Positions 1 through 7,668 of a stretch of DNA of 64,000 bases are shown in pieces. How positions within the stretch are numbered: position 1 is the first letter of the stretch; each line of letters begins with the position of its first letter. Source of the stretch: Plesiomonas sp051652165 (lineage in GTDB: Bacteria; Pseudomonadota; Gammaproteobacteria; Enterobacterales; CAMTGL01); NCBI RefSeq assembly GCF_051652165.1, contig NZ_JBOFTR010000015.1, positions 62,001-126,000 on the forward strand, in the 5' to 3' direction. The position numbers and the translations under genes were made by a program. Under the pieces are notes generated by a model, which worked only from the letters and a program-made list of their open reading frames with translations, made no database searches and had not been told where the DNA came from.

Positions 1-1247
1 CTGTATTTGGTGGTGGCCTTGGCCCAACAGATGGCTCAAACGGTACAACCATTACATCAGGCGTATGGAACATCGAAATGATGATGCGTGCGTTTGATGA
101 GTGGCCTGTCAATGCCGGTCTGTTAGGTAAAGGAAATAGTTCGGCATTGCCAGCGATTTATGAACAAATCGAAGCAGGTGCAGCAGGATTGAAGATTCAC
201 GAAGACTGGGGTTGTACTCCAGGAACTATTCGTGCCTCACTAACGGCTGCTGATGAAGAAGATGTTCAGGTCTGTATTCATACCGATACACTAAACGAAG
301 CAGGTTTTGTTGAAAATACTATTGCTGCGTTTGAAGGCCGTACTATTCATGCTTACCACACTGAAGGGGCTGGCGGTGGTCATGCGCCTGACATTATCCG
401 TGTGGCAAGTTTGAACAACGTGATCCCAAGCTCAACGAACCCAACGATCCCTTATGGCATCAATTCGCAAGCCGAACTGTTCGACATGACGATGATCTGC
501 CATAACTTGAGCCCAAAAATTCCAACTGACGTTGCATTTGCTGAGAGCCGTATTCGCTCTGAAACTATTGCGGCTGAAAACGTTCTCCATGATTTGGGTG
601 CGATTTCAATCCTCTCTAGTGACTCACAAGCAATGGGCCGTATCGGTGAAACTTGGCTTCGTACGCTGCAAGCAGCCGATGTCATGAAGAAACTTCGTGG
701 TAAATTGCCAGAAGACGATGCAGGCAACGATAACTTCCGTGTGTTGCGTTATGTTGCGAAAGTAACCATCAACCCTGCACTGGCACAAGGTATTAACCAC
801 ATCGTGGGCAGTGTTGAAGTGGGCAAATTTGCTGACTTAGTTCTGTGGGAGCCTGCATTCTTTGGTGCAAAACCAAAGATGGTGATCAAAGGTGGTTTGA
901 TCTCTTGGGCATTAATGGGTGATCCAAATGCTTCATTAATTACCCCTCAGCCTATGAACTATCGCCCAATGTTTGGTGCGATGGGTGCAGCTAAACACAA
1001 AACACGTATTACATTTACATCAAACGTTGCGTATAAAAATGGTATACAAGAGCGATATGATCTGAAATCGATCGTAAAACCAGTGTACTCAACGCGTACT
1101 GTGACGAAAAAACATATGATTCGTAACAGTGAAACACCGGTTATTGAAGTTAACCCAGAAACATTTGCAGTTACCGTCAATGGTGAGCACGCAACAGTAG
1201 AGCCTGTTGATACCATTGCACTCAATCAGTTGTACTTCTTTAGCTGA
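1..1247 (+). CDS. ureC: Urease subunit alpha (5' end outside window)
   Basis: Catalytic subunit of cytoplasmic urease, which hydrolyses urea to ammonia and carbamate at a two-nickel centre. The reading frame is open from base 3, so the gene starts before the window. Visible active-site residues are the lysine to be carbamylated in GLKIHEDWG (codon 192-194), nickel-ligand histidines at 198-200, 279-281 and 357-359, the flap Cys-His at 498-503, and the aspartate of SSDSQAMGR at 621-623. The flap reads CHN where Klebsiella-type enzymes have CHH; I recall the Asn form from Yersinia and Morganella acid-tolerant ureases. The C-terminus ends normally in LYFF-Ser. Accessory genes follow in the order E, F, G, D. 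ureA and ureB presumably lie upstream. Identity is certain; the acid-urease subtype is inferred from recalled sequences. Confidence 0.97.
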   Translation, partial: VFGGGLGPTDGSNGTTITSGVWNIEMMMRAFDEWPVNAGLLGKGNSSALPAIYEQIEAGAAGLKIHEDWGCTPGTIRASLTAADEEDVQVCIHTDTLNEAGFVENTIAAFEGRTIHAYHTEGAGGGHAPDIIRVASLNNVIPSSTNPTIPYGINSQAELFDMTMICHNLSPKIPTDVAFAESRIRSETIAAENVLHDLGAISILSSDSQAMGRIGETWLRTLQAADVMKKLRGKLPEDDAGNDNFRVLRYVAKVTINPALAQGINHIVGSVEVGKFADLVLWEPAFFGAKPKMVIKGGLISWALMGDPNASLITPQPMNYRPMFGAMGAAKHKTRITFTSNVAYKNGIQERYDLKSIVKPVYSTRTVTKKHMIRNSETPVIEVNPETFAVTVNGEHATVEPVDTIALNQLYFFS

Positions 1248-1252
1248 TTGAG
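1221..1252 (+). other. Hairpin spanning the ureC stop codon
   Basis: A perfect 9-bp inverted repeat (CTCAATCAG and CTGATTGAG) encloses the last ureC codons and the TGA at 1245-1247. There is no T-run after it, so it is not a classical terminator. It may protect the upstream mRNA or mark a processing site; that role is inference. Confidence 0.5.
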
Positions 1253-1711
1253 TCTCAAACGTAGAAATTAAGTGATAACAACCTGAAATGTTATCTTGGT
1301 AGAGGTTTGCAGCAGAGTAGAAATAACGCTCTGTTGCAAACAAGGGAATGGATAGAAATACACACCGTTTCTGCACTCTACCTTCTTAATCGATATCTTT
1401 CGTGTTTTTTTGTGATGACTTATCTATAGGTTCTGTTCACTAATACAGAACAGAACCTATTAGGTTGTGATGCTCTATTTAGTTTAATCGCAGCTCAATA
1501 CGGGCAAGAATAGGTTACACATCGTTTACTTTTTTCTGCATTTTCACGCGTTGCATATAGAACAACTTGTTAAACCAACAACCCCAATTGCGTAATTATT
1601 ATGGTTACGTTTTTGCTTATGAGTATTGCCGTTGGTTTTTTACAATCTATATAGAAATACGATCCACGCTGGCCAATTAAAAAACCGCATAAAGAGAGTG
1701 GGAGATAGAAA
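1248..1711. other. Long ureC-ureE intergenic region
   Basis: A 464-bp spacer inside the urease operon with no convincing gene on either strand. It holds the hairpin at 1426-1460. The stretch before ureE is AT-rich and could carry a second promoter, but no clear -35/-10 pair was found. Confidence 0.6.
1426..1460 (+). other. Stem-loop in the ureC-ureE spacer
   Basis: A perfect 11-bp inverted repeat (ATAGGTTCTGT and ACAGAACCTAT) with a 13-nt loop. No poly-T follows, so it may be a weak attenuator or an mRNA-stability element between structural and accessory genes. Confidence 0.5.
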
Positions 1712-2329
1712 ATGATAATGATCGAAAAAATTATTGGTAATGCAAAAGATCCACATTGGGTGACGACATTACACGGATATACTGTTGACCATTTGCATTT
1801 AGAACAATGGGAAGCACCTAAAAATAGAATCCGTAAAAAATCACACAACGGTTATGAAATTGCTATTTCACTGCCACGCGATCAACAACTTAAAAATAAC
1901 GATATTTTATATATCGACGAAGCAAATCGCGTTGTGGTTATTACTGAAATCCGTTTAAAAGATGTCATGGTGATCCGTCTAGATCAACTTGATAATAAAG
2001 ACAATTGGCAAAAGCTGATTTTCCAACTTGGCCATGCATTGGGTAATCAACACTGGCCTGCCATCTTTAAAGATAACATTGTTTACGTTCCATTCTATGT
2101 TGATAGAAAAATCATGAGCTCTGTGATTCGTACACACGCTTTTGAAGGCATTAGCTTTGAGTTTGCTTCAGGTGATGAAGTTGCACCGCTGCTTGCACCA
2201 AGTGAAATGAGACTTCTTTTTGCTGGTGCAGATGCGTCAACACATAATCATAGCAATGATCACCGCCACGATAATCATAGTGATCATAACCACGATCACG
2301 ATCATGGCCACGATCATCATCATGATTAA
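1712..2329 (+). CDS. ureE: Urease accessory protein UreE (nickel metallochaperone)
   Basis: UreE delivers nickel to the urease apoenzyme complex with UreD, UreF and UreG. The 205-residue protein has the two usual UreE domains, with HALGNQHWPA near residues 107-116 as the conserved core. It then has a histidine/aspartate-rich tail (about residues 177-205, HDHDHGHDHHHD near the end) that would bind extra nickel. The start ATG at 1712 has GGGAG seven bases upstream; a second ATG lies two codons later. It is separated from ureC by 464 bp but is close to ureF (41 bp). Confidence 0.95.
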   Translation: MIMIEKIIGNAKDPHWVTTLHGYTVDHLHLEQWEAPKNRIRKKSHNGYEIAISLPRDQQLKNNDILYIDEANRVVVITEIRLKDVMVIRLDQLDNKDNWQKLIFQLGHALGNQHWPAIFKDNIVYVPFYVDRKIMSSVIRTHAFEGISFEFASGDEVAPLLAPSEMRLLFAGADASTHNHSNDHRHDNHSDHNHDHDHGHDHHHD

Positions 2330-2370
2330 AAACTGATTAATCGTTTTTGAATTAAATAGAGTTAATTGAT

Positions 2371-3063
2371 ATGCAATCATCATTAACACAGTTGGTCAGA
2401 ATGGTTCAGCTTACTGATTCAGCATTACCGATTGGTAACTTTGCTTTTTCAAATGGCTTGGAATCTGCGCTTCAACTGGGGGTGGTTTATGATGCAAAGA
2501 CGCTAAAATCATTCACACAAACTGTACTAAAACAGAGTGGCCGGCTAGATGGTGTGGCTTTACTGCATGCACATAGAGCGGCTCAAAAACAAGACTTTGA
2601 AAAAATTCTTGAGATTGATCAAGAGCTTTGGTGTCGCCGAGTGGGTGAAGAGCCACAAATGATGATCAGCCGGATTGGTCGAAAGTTTGCCGAACTTGTT
2701 GAAAAAACAGCACCATCACCACTGGTTTCGTCTTGGTTAGATGCTATTCGTGCAGAGAAAACACCCGGCTGTTTTGGCACCTCTCATGCCATTATATTTT
2801 CTGAAATGGGTATTGATGAGCGCCAAACATTTGCACTTCATCAATACGGTGTCGCCTCTATGATATTAAGTGCGGCTATTCGATTAATGAAAATATCCCA
2901 CTACGATACACAGAAAATATTGTTCGAAATCAACGAAAGCTTAGACAGTGAATATGATGCTATCGCGCAAAAAACGCTCGATGATATGCACGCATTCTCA
3001 CCGGTATTAGATTGTCTTATTGGCCACCACACTCAGGCACATGTAAGAATGTTCATGAGCTAA
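2371..3063 (+). CDS. ureF: Urease accessory protein UreF
   Basis: UreF binds the UreD-apourease complex and acts with UreG as the GTPase-regulating part of the nickel insertion machine. The protein is 230 residues, a normal length, largely helical. It carries the family's N-terminal motif LTDSALPIGNFAFSNGLES and a central GCFGTSHAI segment where most homologues have a comparable glycine-rich turn. It lies between ureE and ureG with short gaps (41 and 35 bp), so all are probably co-transcribed. Sequence is divergent from Klebsiella-type UreF, in keeping with the Yersinia-like operon. Confidence 0.93.
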   Translation: MQSSLTQLVRMVQLTDSALPIGNFAFSNGLESALQLGVVYDAKTLKSFTQTVLKQSGRLDGVALLHAHRAAQKQDFEKILEIDQELWCRRVGEEPQMMISRIGRKFAELVEKTAPSPLVSSWLDAIRAEKTPGCFGTSHAIIFSEMGIDERQTFALHQYGVASMILSAAIRLMKISHYDTQKILFEINESLDSEYDAIAQKTLDDMHAFSPVLDCLIGHHTQAHVRMFMS

Positions 3064-3098
3064 ATAATTAAATTATCTAAATTTAAAAGGAACTCAAC

Positions 3099-3758
3099 AT
3101 GAAAAAAATTACTCGTATTGGTATTGGTGGCCCTGTTGGTTCAGGCAAAACAGCAATTATTGAAGCAATTACCCCACGCTTAATTGCATTAGGAATTAAA
3201 CCACTCATTATCACTAATGATGTTGTTACCACTGAAGATGCCAAACAAGTTCAACGTACATTAAAAGGTGTATTGGTTGAAGAGAAAATTCTTGGTGTAG
3301 AAACCGGTGCATGTCCACATACTGCAGTGCGTGAAGACCCATCAATGAATATTGCCGCTGTTGAAGAGATGGAACAAAAATATCCAGACAGCGATGTGAT
3401 TTTTATTGAGTCAGGCGGTGATAACCTCACTTTGACATTTAGCCCTGCACTGGCTGACTTTTATATTTACGTTATTGATGTTGCTGCTGGTGACAAAATT
3501 CCACGTAAAAATGGCGCAGGCGTTTGCCAGTCAGATATTTTGGTCATTAACAAAAAAGATTTAGCACCTTATGTTGGCGCAGATCTTTCTGTCATGGTTC
3601 GAGACTCTAAACTGATGCGCGGAGAGAAGCCCTTCCTATTTACCAACTGTAAAACCGGTGAGAACATTGATAATCTGATCGAATTGATCATGACAATGGC
3701 ACTGTTCGATATCGAATACGATCAAAGCCTGCTGAAGTTGGATAACAACAATGCATGA
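3099..3758 (+). CDS. ureG: Urease accessory protein UreG (GTPase)
   Basis: SIMIBI-class GTPase that couples GTP hydrolysis to nickel transfer into urease. The 219-residue sequence shows the P-loop GPVGSGKT (residues 11-18), the metal-binding Cys-Pro-His motif at residues 72-74, the ESGGDNL switch region and the guanine-specificity motif NKKD. A clear Shine-Dalgarno AAAAGGA precedes the ATG at 3099. The 3' end overlaps ureD by eight bases, which suggests translational coupling. Confidence 0.97.
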   Translation: MKKITRIGIGGPVGSGKTAIIEAITPRLIALGIKPLIITNDVVTTEDAKQVQRTLKGVLVEEKILGVETGACPHTAVREDPSMNIAAVEEMEQKYPDSDVIFIESGGDNLTLTFSPALADFYIYVIDVAAGDKIPRKNGAGVCQSDILVINKKDLAPYVGADLSVMVRDSKLMRGEKPFLFTNCKTGENIDNLIELIMTMALFDIEYDQSLLKLDNNNA

Positions 3759-4674
3759 TAAATTACAACGCCTCTCTAACTCGTATGAATTAGATAAGTA
3801 TCGTGATGAACCCAAGCAGATGCGATCAGCAGCACCTGGTAAAGTTGGTGAGCTTAAGCTCACCTTCACCAAAAGTGGTGATCGCTCTGTATTAAGCCAT
3901 CTCTACCGTGCAGTTCCTTTGCTTGTTCAACGTGCACTGTATTGGGATAACGAAATGCCAGAGCTGCCAATCTGCTCAATGATTGCAGTAGGCGGTGGCG
4001 TTTTACAAGGCGATAGATACTACATTGATGTCAATGTTGAAGAAGATGCTTGTGCCCATGTAACCTCACAAGGTGCTAACCGTATTCATCAGATGGATGC
4101 TAACTATGCATCGCAATATCAGAGCATTACCGTTGCGCCAAACGGTTATCTGGAGTTCATCCCAGATGTGACCATTCTCTACAAAAAGTCACGTTACATT
4201 TCCCAAACAGATATCGTTATCTCTCCTGGGGCAAGCATGTTGTATGCAGAAACGATCATGTTAGGTCGCCTTCATTACCAACAAGAGCGTATGGAGTTTG
4301 ACTTACTCTCTTTGCTTACTCGTGTAAAAACCCCTGATGGAAAAACACTCTTTACTGAAAAGATATTGGTAGAGCCAGCGGCCGATGCACCTGAAAAATT
4401 AGGTGAAATGACCGGCTTTAACGTGTTTTCCAATGTTATCTGCTTAACACCAAAAGAACATGCCGATGAGATTCAGCGGGAATACAACGCCTTCTTTGCC
4501 GAAGATAAATCAGTTTATGCCTCTATTTCTAAACTGCCTAATTCCGCCGGTCTCATGCTGCGGGTTGTGGGCACAGAAAGTTATTTAGTGCGTGAGCAAG
4601 TAACCCGTTTTTGGCAAGTATGCAGAAAAGTGATCAAACAACGCGATCTTCCTAGAAAATTCATCTGGATCTAA
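3751..4674 (+). CDS. ureD: Urease accessory protein UreD
   Basis: UreD (called UreH in some species) is the scaffold that binds apourease first and recruits UreF and UreG. The 307-residue protein has the family's beta-rich body, including AVGGGVLQGD and TSQGANRIHQM. The start ATG at 3751 sits inside the end of ureG, giving an 8-bp overlap. Its place at the end of the accessory set, after ureG, is the order I know from Yersinia; Klebsiella-type operons have ureD first. No terminator was recognised after the stop. Confidence 0.93.
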   Translation: MHDKLQRLSNSYELDKYRDEPKQMRSAAPGKVGELKLTFTKSGDRSVLSHLYRAVPLLVQRALYWDNEMPELPICSMIAVGGGVLQGDRYYIDVNVEEDACAHVTSQGANRIHQMDANYASQYQSITVAPNGYLEFIPDVTILYKKSRYISQTDIVISPGASMLYAETIMLGRLHYQQERMEFDLLSLLTRVKTPDGKTLFTEKILVEPAADAPEKLGEMTGFNVFSNVICLTPKEHADEIQREYNAFFAEDKSVYASISKLPNSAGLMLRVVGTESYLVREQVTRFWQVCRKVIKQRDLPRKFIWI

Positions 4675-5544
4675 TAGGAAATACAGCAAAAAGCACATGT
4701 ATTACCCATTGTTTTCACTGAATCTGTTAGGTGTGTATCCATGTTAATTGCTTTAAACGTAACACCCATTATCTTCTGTGCAACCATAACTTCTGTTATG
4801 TTGTAGGCATCGTTTGATATGTTAAATGCAGCTTAGTGTGACAGCAATTGCCATTACAGTGAGCTGCTATAACACACTGACAAATTTTCGATATATTTCA
4901 AGCACATCATCAAGATAGCCCTTATCTTTGCTCATGTTAGCGCATCAAAGGTAAATTTTACTGCTTTTGAAACTAAAACATATCTGCCTTTGAGTCACTC
5001 ATGTCGCCTCTCTTTTGCCCACGAACTAATGCAACGGTATCTGCTGACCTGTACTTCCATAGCACAGCCACAACACGGCGACTATCCTGCTCATACCCCG
5101 TCAATATCCCGCCTTTCTAGCACAAACCACCATGACAGATTATCTACAAAAGACAAAAGTCTGCCAAGTTCCATGGCTATAGAAATACCCTCTGCCTGTT
5201 TTGACTCTCAGTGAACTGACTGGCTGTCTTACTCTTATTGTCAGGAATAGACCGCTACAAATCATAAAATCTTTTACATATAGCCAACTCATTGCAACAC
5301 AAGATCTGGGTATGGTACTGAAGGTTAATGATCATCTCGTAGTAGTAAATGAGTAAAAATCTTTTGATATCAAATACATACGCAATTATTTGCCAATGAA
5401 AAAAGTTGCAAAAGTGCAGTTTGATACCTCTTTTACTGATAGAAAAATCAAAAAACCAGGCCAGCGCCCCATTGTTTAGCCACTATTGATAGCGTGGGTG
5501 ATGCGCTCTTTGTAAAAATTTATATGCGATGAAAAGGAAAGCAT
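4675..5544. other. Long spacer between ureD and amt with possible decayed coding remnants
   Basis: 870 bp with no intact gene. On the minus strand, roughly 4850-5220, several short open stretches in different frames read like protein fragments: one includes MELGRLLSFVDNLSWWFVL, another VVAVLWKYRSADTVALV, another MSKDKGYLDDVLEIYRKFV. They are broken by stops and frame changes, as expected for an old pseudogene or a degraded mobile element. I could not identify a parent family. The last 200 bp is AT-rich and probably holds the amt promoter. Confidence 0.3.
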
Positions 5545-6894
5545 ATGGATATTTTGAACACTGGTGATACAGCGTTTGTGCTGTTATGTACCGCATTGGT
5601 CTTATTGATGACTCCGGGTTTGGCGCTGTTTTACGGTGGTTTAGTGCGCGAGCGTGACTCTTTGACCATCATGCTCCAAAACTTTATCTGTATGGGTGTT
5701 GTTTCAATTATTTGGGTGTTTGGGGGGTTCAGCCTTGCTTTTGGGCATGATGTTGCTGGCGTAATTGGTTCATTTACCCAGTTTATGGGCATGAATCACA
5801 TTGGTGCTGTTCCTAATGATACATACGCACCGAGTGTGCCATTTATTCTGTTTTTTGCCTATCAGATGATGTTTGCCATTATCGCACCTGCGCTGATTAC
5901 CGGTGCATTTGCAGGCCGTTTCAGATTTGGGCCATACTTAAAATTCGTCATTTTGTGGACACTGCTTATTTATATTCCTGTTGCCCACTGGATCTGGGGT
6001 GGCGGCTTTTTATCCTCTCTGGGCGTAGTTGATTTCGCTGGGGGCATTGTTATTCATGCCACTGCGGGCATGTCAGCACTGGCCACTGCCGTGTATGTGG
6101 GTAAACGTGTTAGCGTGCGTAAAGGTGAAAAAGAGCTGCCTGCAAACTTACCGCTCGTTGCTGTAGGTGCAGGGTTGCTGTGGTTTGGTTGGTTTGGGTT
6201 TAACTCAGGTGGCGCATATGCTGCCAACCAACTTGCTGCTTATGCTTTCACTAACACTACGCTATCAGGCTCAACAGCAATGCTTGTTTGGATGTTCTGG
6301 GAGTGGCGTGAACGAGGCCGCCCATCATTCTCTGGTGTATTAGTCGGCGCTGTTTCAGGGTTAGCCACCATCACACCTGCGGCTGGCTATGTAGAGCCTA
6401 GTTCAGCTATCTTAATTGGTTTGATAGGCGCAACTGCCTGTTATTTTGCTAAACACATCCAAGAGCATCTAGGCATTGATGATGCATTAGAAGTGTTCCG
6501 TGCGCACGGTGTTGGCGGGATAGTCGGCTCTATTTTACTGGGTGTTTTAGCCAGTAAAACCATTGATAAAGTCAATGCCAGTGCATATCAAGTCTTTATT
6601 CAGATAGTGGGTGTTGTTATTGTCTGCGTATACTCTTGGTTTGTGACGAAGTTTATTCTCAAAATTGTCGATCGCAATGGTGAGCTAAGAACACCTGATG
6701 ATGTACAAGAAGAAGGGCTCGATTTTGATGGGCTGGGCGAACATGCCTATCATTATGAAAGACATTTTAGTGCAACAAAAACACAAGAAACAGAAGGTGG
6801 GCATTCAGCCTCAGAGATTATCTCTGAAGTCGCCACTGATACCGCCACCAAAACCATTACTGAAGAGAATATAGCAGATACGGCAAACCGATAA
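5545..6894 (+). CDS. amt: Ammonium channel/transporter (Amt family)
   Basis: Inner-membrane ammonium channel of the Amt/Rh family, 449 residues with about 11 membrane segments. The twin-histidine pore is visible as GGIVIHATAG (His near residue 170) and FRAHGVGG (His near residue 325). The N-terminus begins directly with the first membrane segment and lacks the cleaved signal peptide of E. coli AmtB. The cytoplasmic tail after the last membrane helix is long and rich in Thr/Glu. ATG at 5545 follows AAAAGGAAAG. There is no glnK next to it. Its place after the urease genes suggests a role in handling ammonia from urea. A strong terminator follows. Confidence 0.93.
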   Translation: MDILNTGDTAFVLLCTALVLLMTPGLALFYGGLVRERDSLTIMLQNFICMGVVSIIWVFGGFSLAFGHDVAGVIGSFTQFMGMNHIGAVPNDTYAPSVPFILFFAYQMMFAIIAPALITGAFAGRFRFGPYLKFVILWTLLIYIPVAHWIWGGGFLSSLGVVDFAGGIVIHATAGMSALATAVYVGKRVSVRKGEKELPANLPLVAVGAGLLWFGWFGFNSGGAYAANQLAAYAFTNTTLSGSTAMLVWMFWEWRERGRPSFSGVLVGAVSGLATITPAAGYVEPSSAILIGLIGATACYFAKHIQEHLGIDDALEVFRAHGVGGIVGSILLGVLASKTIDKVNASAYQVFIQIVGVVIVCVYSWFVTKFILKIVDRNGELRTPDDVQEEGLDFDGLGEHAYHYERHFSATKTQETEGGHSASEIISEVATDTATKTITEENIADTANR

Positions 6895-6926
6895 TTAACC
6901 GGTTATTACACACGCGGTAATCATAG

Positions 6927-6956
6927 AAAAAGCCCCAACTTTTGGGGCTTTTTTTT
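6927..6956 (+). terminator. Rho-independent terminator after amt
   Basis: Stem AAGCCCCAA/TTGGGGCTT with a 3-nt loop followed by a run of Ts, 33 bases after the amt stop. Confidence 0.9.
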
Positions 6957-7297
6957 GTCTGTAAGGTTCTATTTCTTTTTTATTATCCCACTGCTTACAA
7001 TTTCTCGACAACCATATGCCATCTTGCGTGATCTTTTTGCGCGCGCTAAAACGAAAACACGCTTTTCTTTAAAAACCCAAACTTAACAAGAGGAGTAAAC
7101 AAAGTAATGAAGTAATGAAGTAATGAAGTAATGAAGTAATGAATAAATTAAAACATCAAAAATATCAGGAACAACAAAGAGTTATTTTGCAGATATACGG
7201 CTCTAGCACAACGCAGAACCAGATTTTCCTACAACATACATGACAAAAGAGAAGGAAATAATCAGAGAAAAGAGAGTTAAAACAGAAAAATAGATAT
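6957..7297. other. Intergenic region between the amt terminator and tRNA-Gly
   Basis: About 340 bp, AT-rich, with no supported gene. It contains the octamer repeat array at 7102-7141 and otherwise nothing recognisable. Confidence 0.6.
7102..7141 (+). repeat. Five perfect tandem copies of AAGTAATG
   Basis: A 40-bp array of the 8-bp unit AAGTAATG repeated five times without a mismatch. Each copy creates an ATG-AAG-TAA minigene, and the 8-bp period moves it through all three frames. An AGGAG lies at 7091-7095, 11 bases before the first ATG. No longer coding sequence is attached, so classic phase variation of a protein is not supported. Confidence 0.9.
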
Positions 7298-7371
7298 TGG
7301 AGCGGGTGAAGGGAATCGAACCCTCGTATGCAGCTTGGGAAGCTACCGTTCTACCATTGAACTACACCCGC
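7298..7371 (-). tRNA. glyU: tRNA-Gly(CCC)
   Basis: 74-nt minus-strand tRNA. The acceptor stem GCGGGTG pairs with CACCCGC, the anticodon loop reads TTCCCAA giving anticodon CCC, the T-loop is GGTTCGATTCC, and CCA is encoded. It matches the E. coli glyU type closely. Confidence 0.93.
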
Positions 7372-7590
7372 ATCACTAAAGTCTGACTTGCAAAAGCAAA
7401 AGCCGCTACGCGTAATACCCGTAACGTAGGTTTGATTATAACCTTCTTAGCGATGACTGCAAGCAATCAAAAGCTTAACTGATTGAGAATTAAGCAAGAA
7501 ACAGTATAGAAATGTGTTTCCGTGCACTGTATCTCAGCCAATAACACGGCAGACTCAAATACTAAGTACAGTACCACTGAATCACAGCAT

Positions 7591-7620
7591 AAAAAAAACG
7601 GAGTCAACCGACTCCGTTTT
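7591..7620 (-). terminator. Terminator of lysS (possibly bidirectional)
   Basis: Stem ACGGAGTC/GACTCCGT with loop AACC. Read on the minus strand it is followed by eight Ts, and it lies about 50 bp past the lysS stop. Confidence 0.88.
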
Positions 7621-7668
7621 CTGATATGGCTAACATACCGATACTCTCAGATACCGGATGATAGTCAC

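Noticed and set aside
1570..1848. Minus-strand open frame across the ureE start
   Set aside because: It overlaps the well-supported ureE gene and shows no coding signals.
4990..5214. 74-codon plus-strand open frame between ureD and amt
   Set aside because: No ribosome-binding site, odd composition, and it overlaps the more protein-like minus-strand remnants.
7102..7141. Octamer repeats as a CRISPR array
   Set aside because: Units are 8 bp with no spacers and there are no cas genes.
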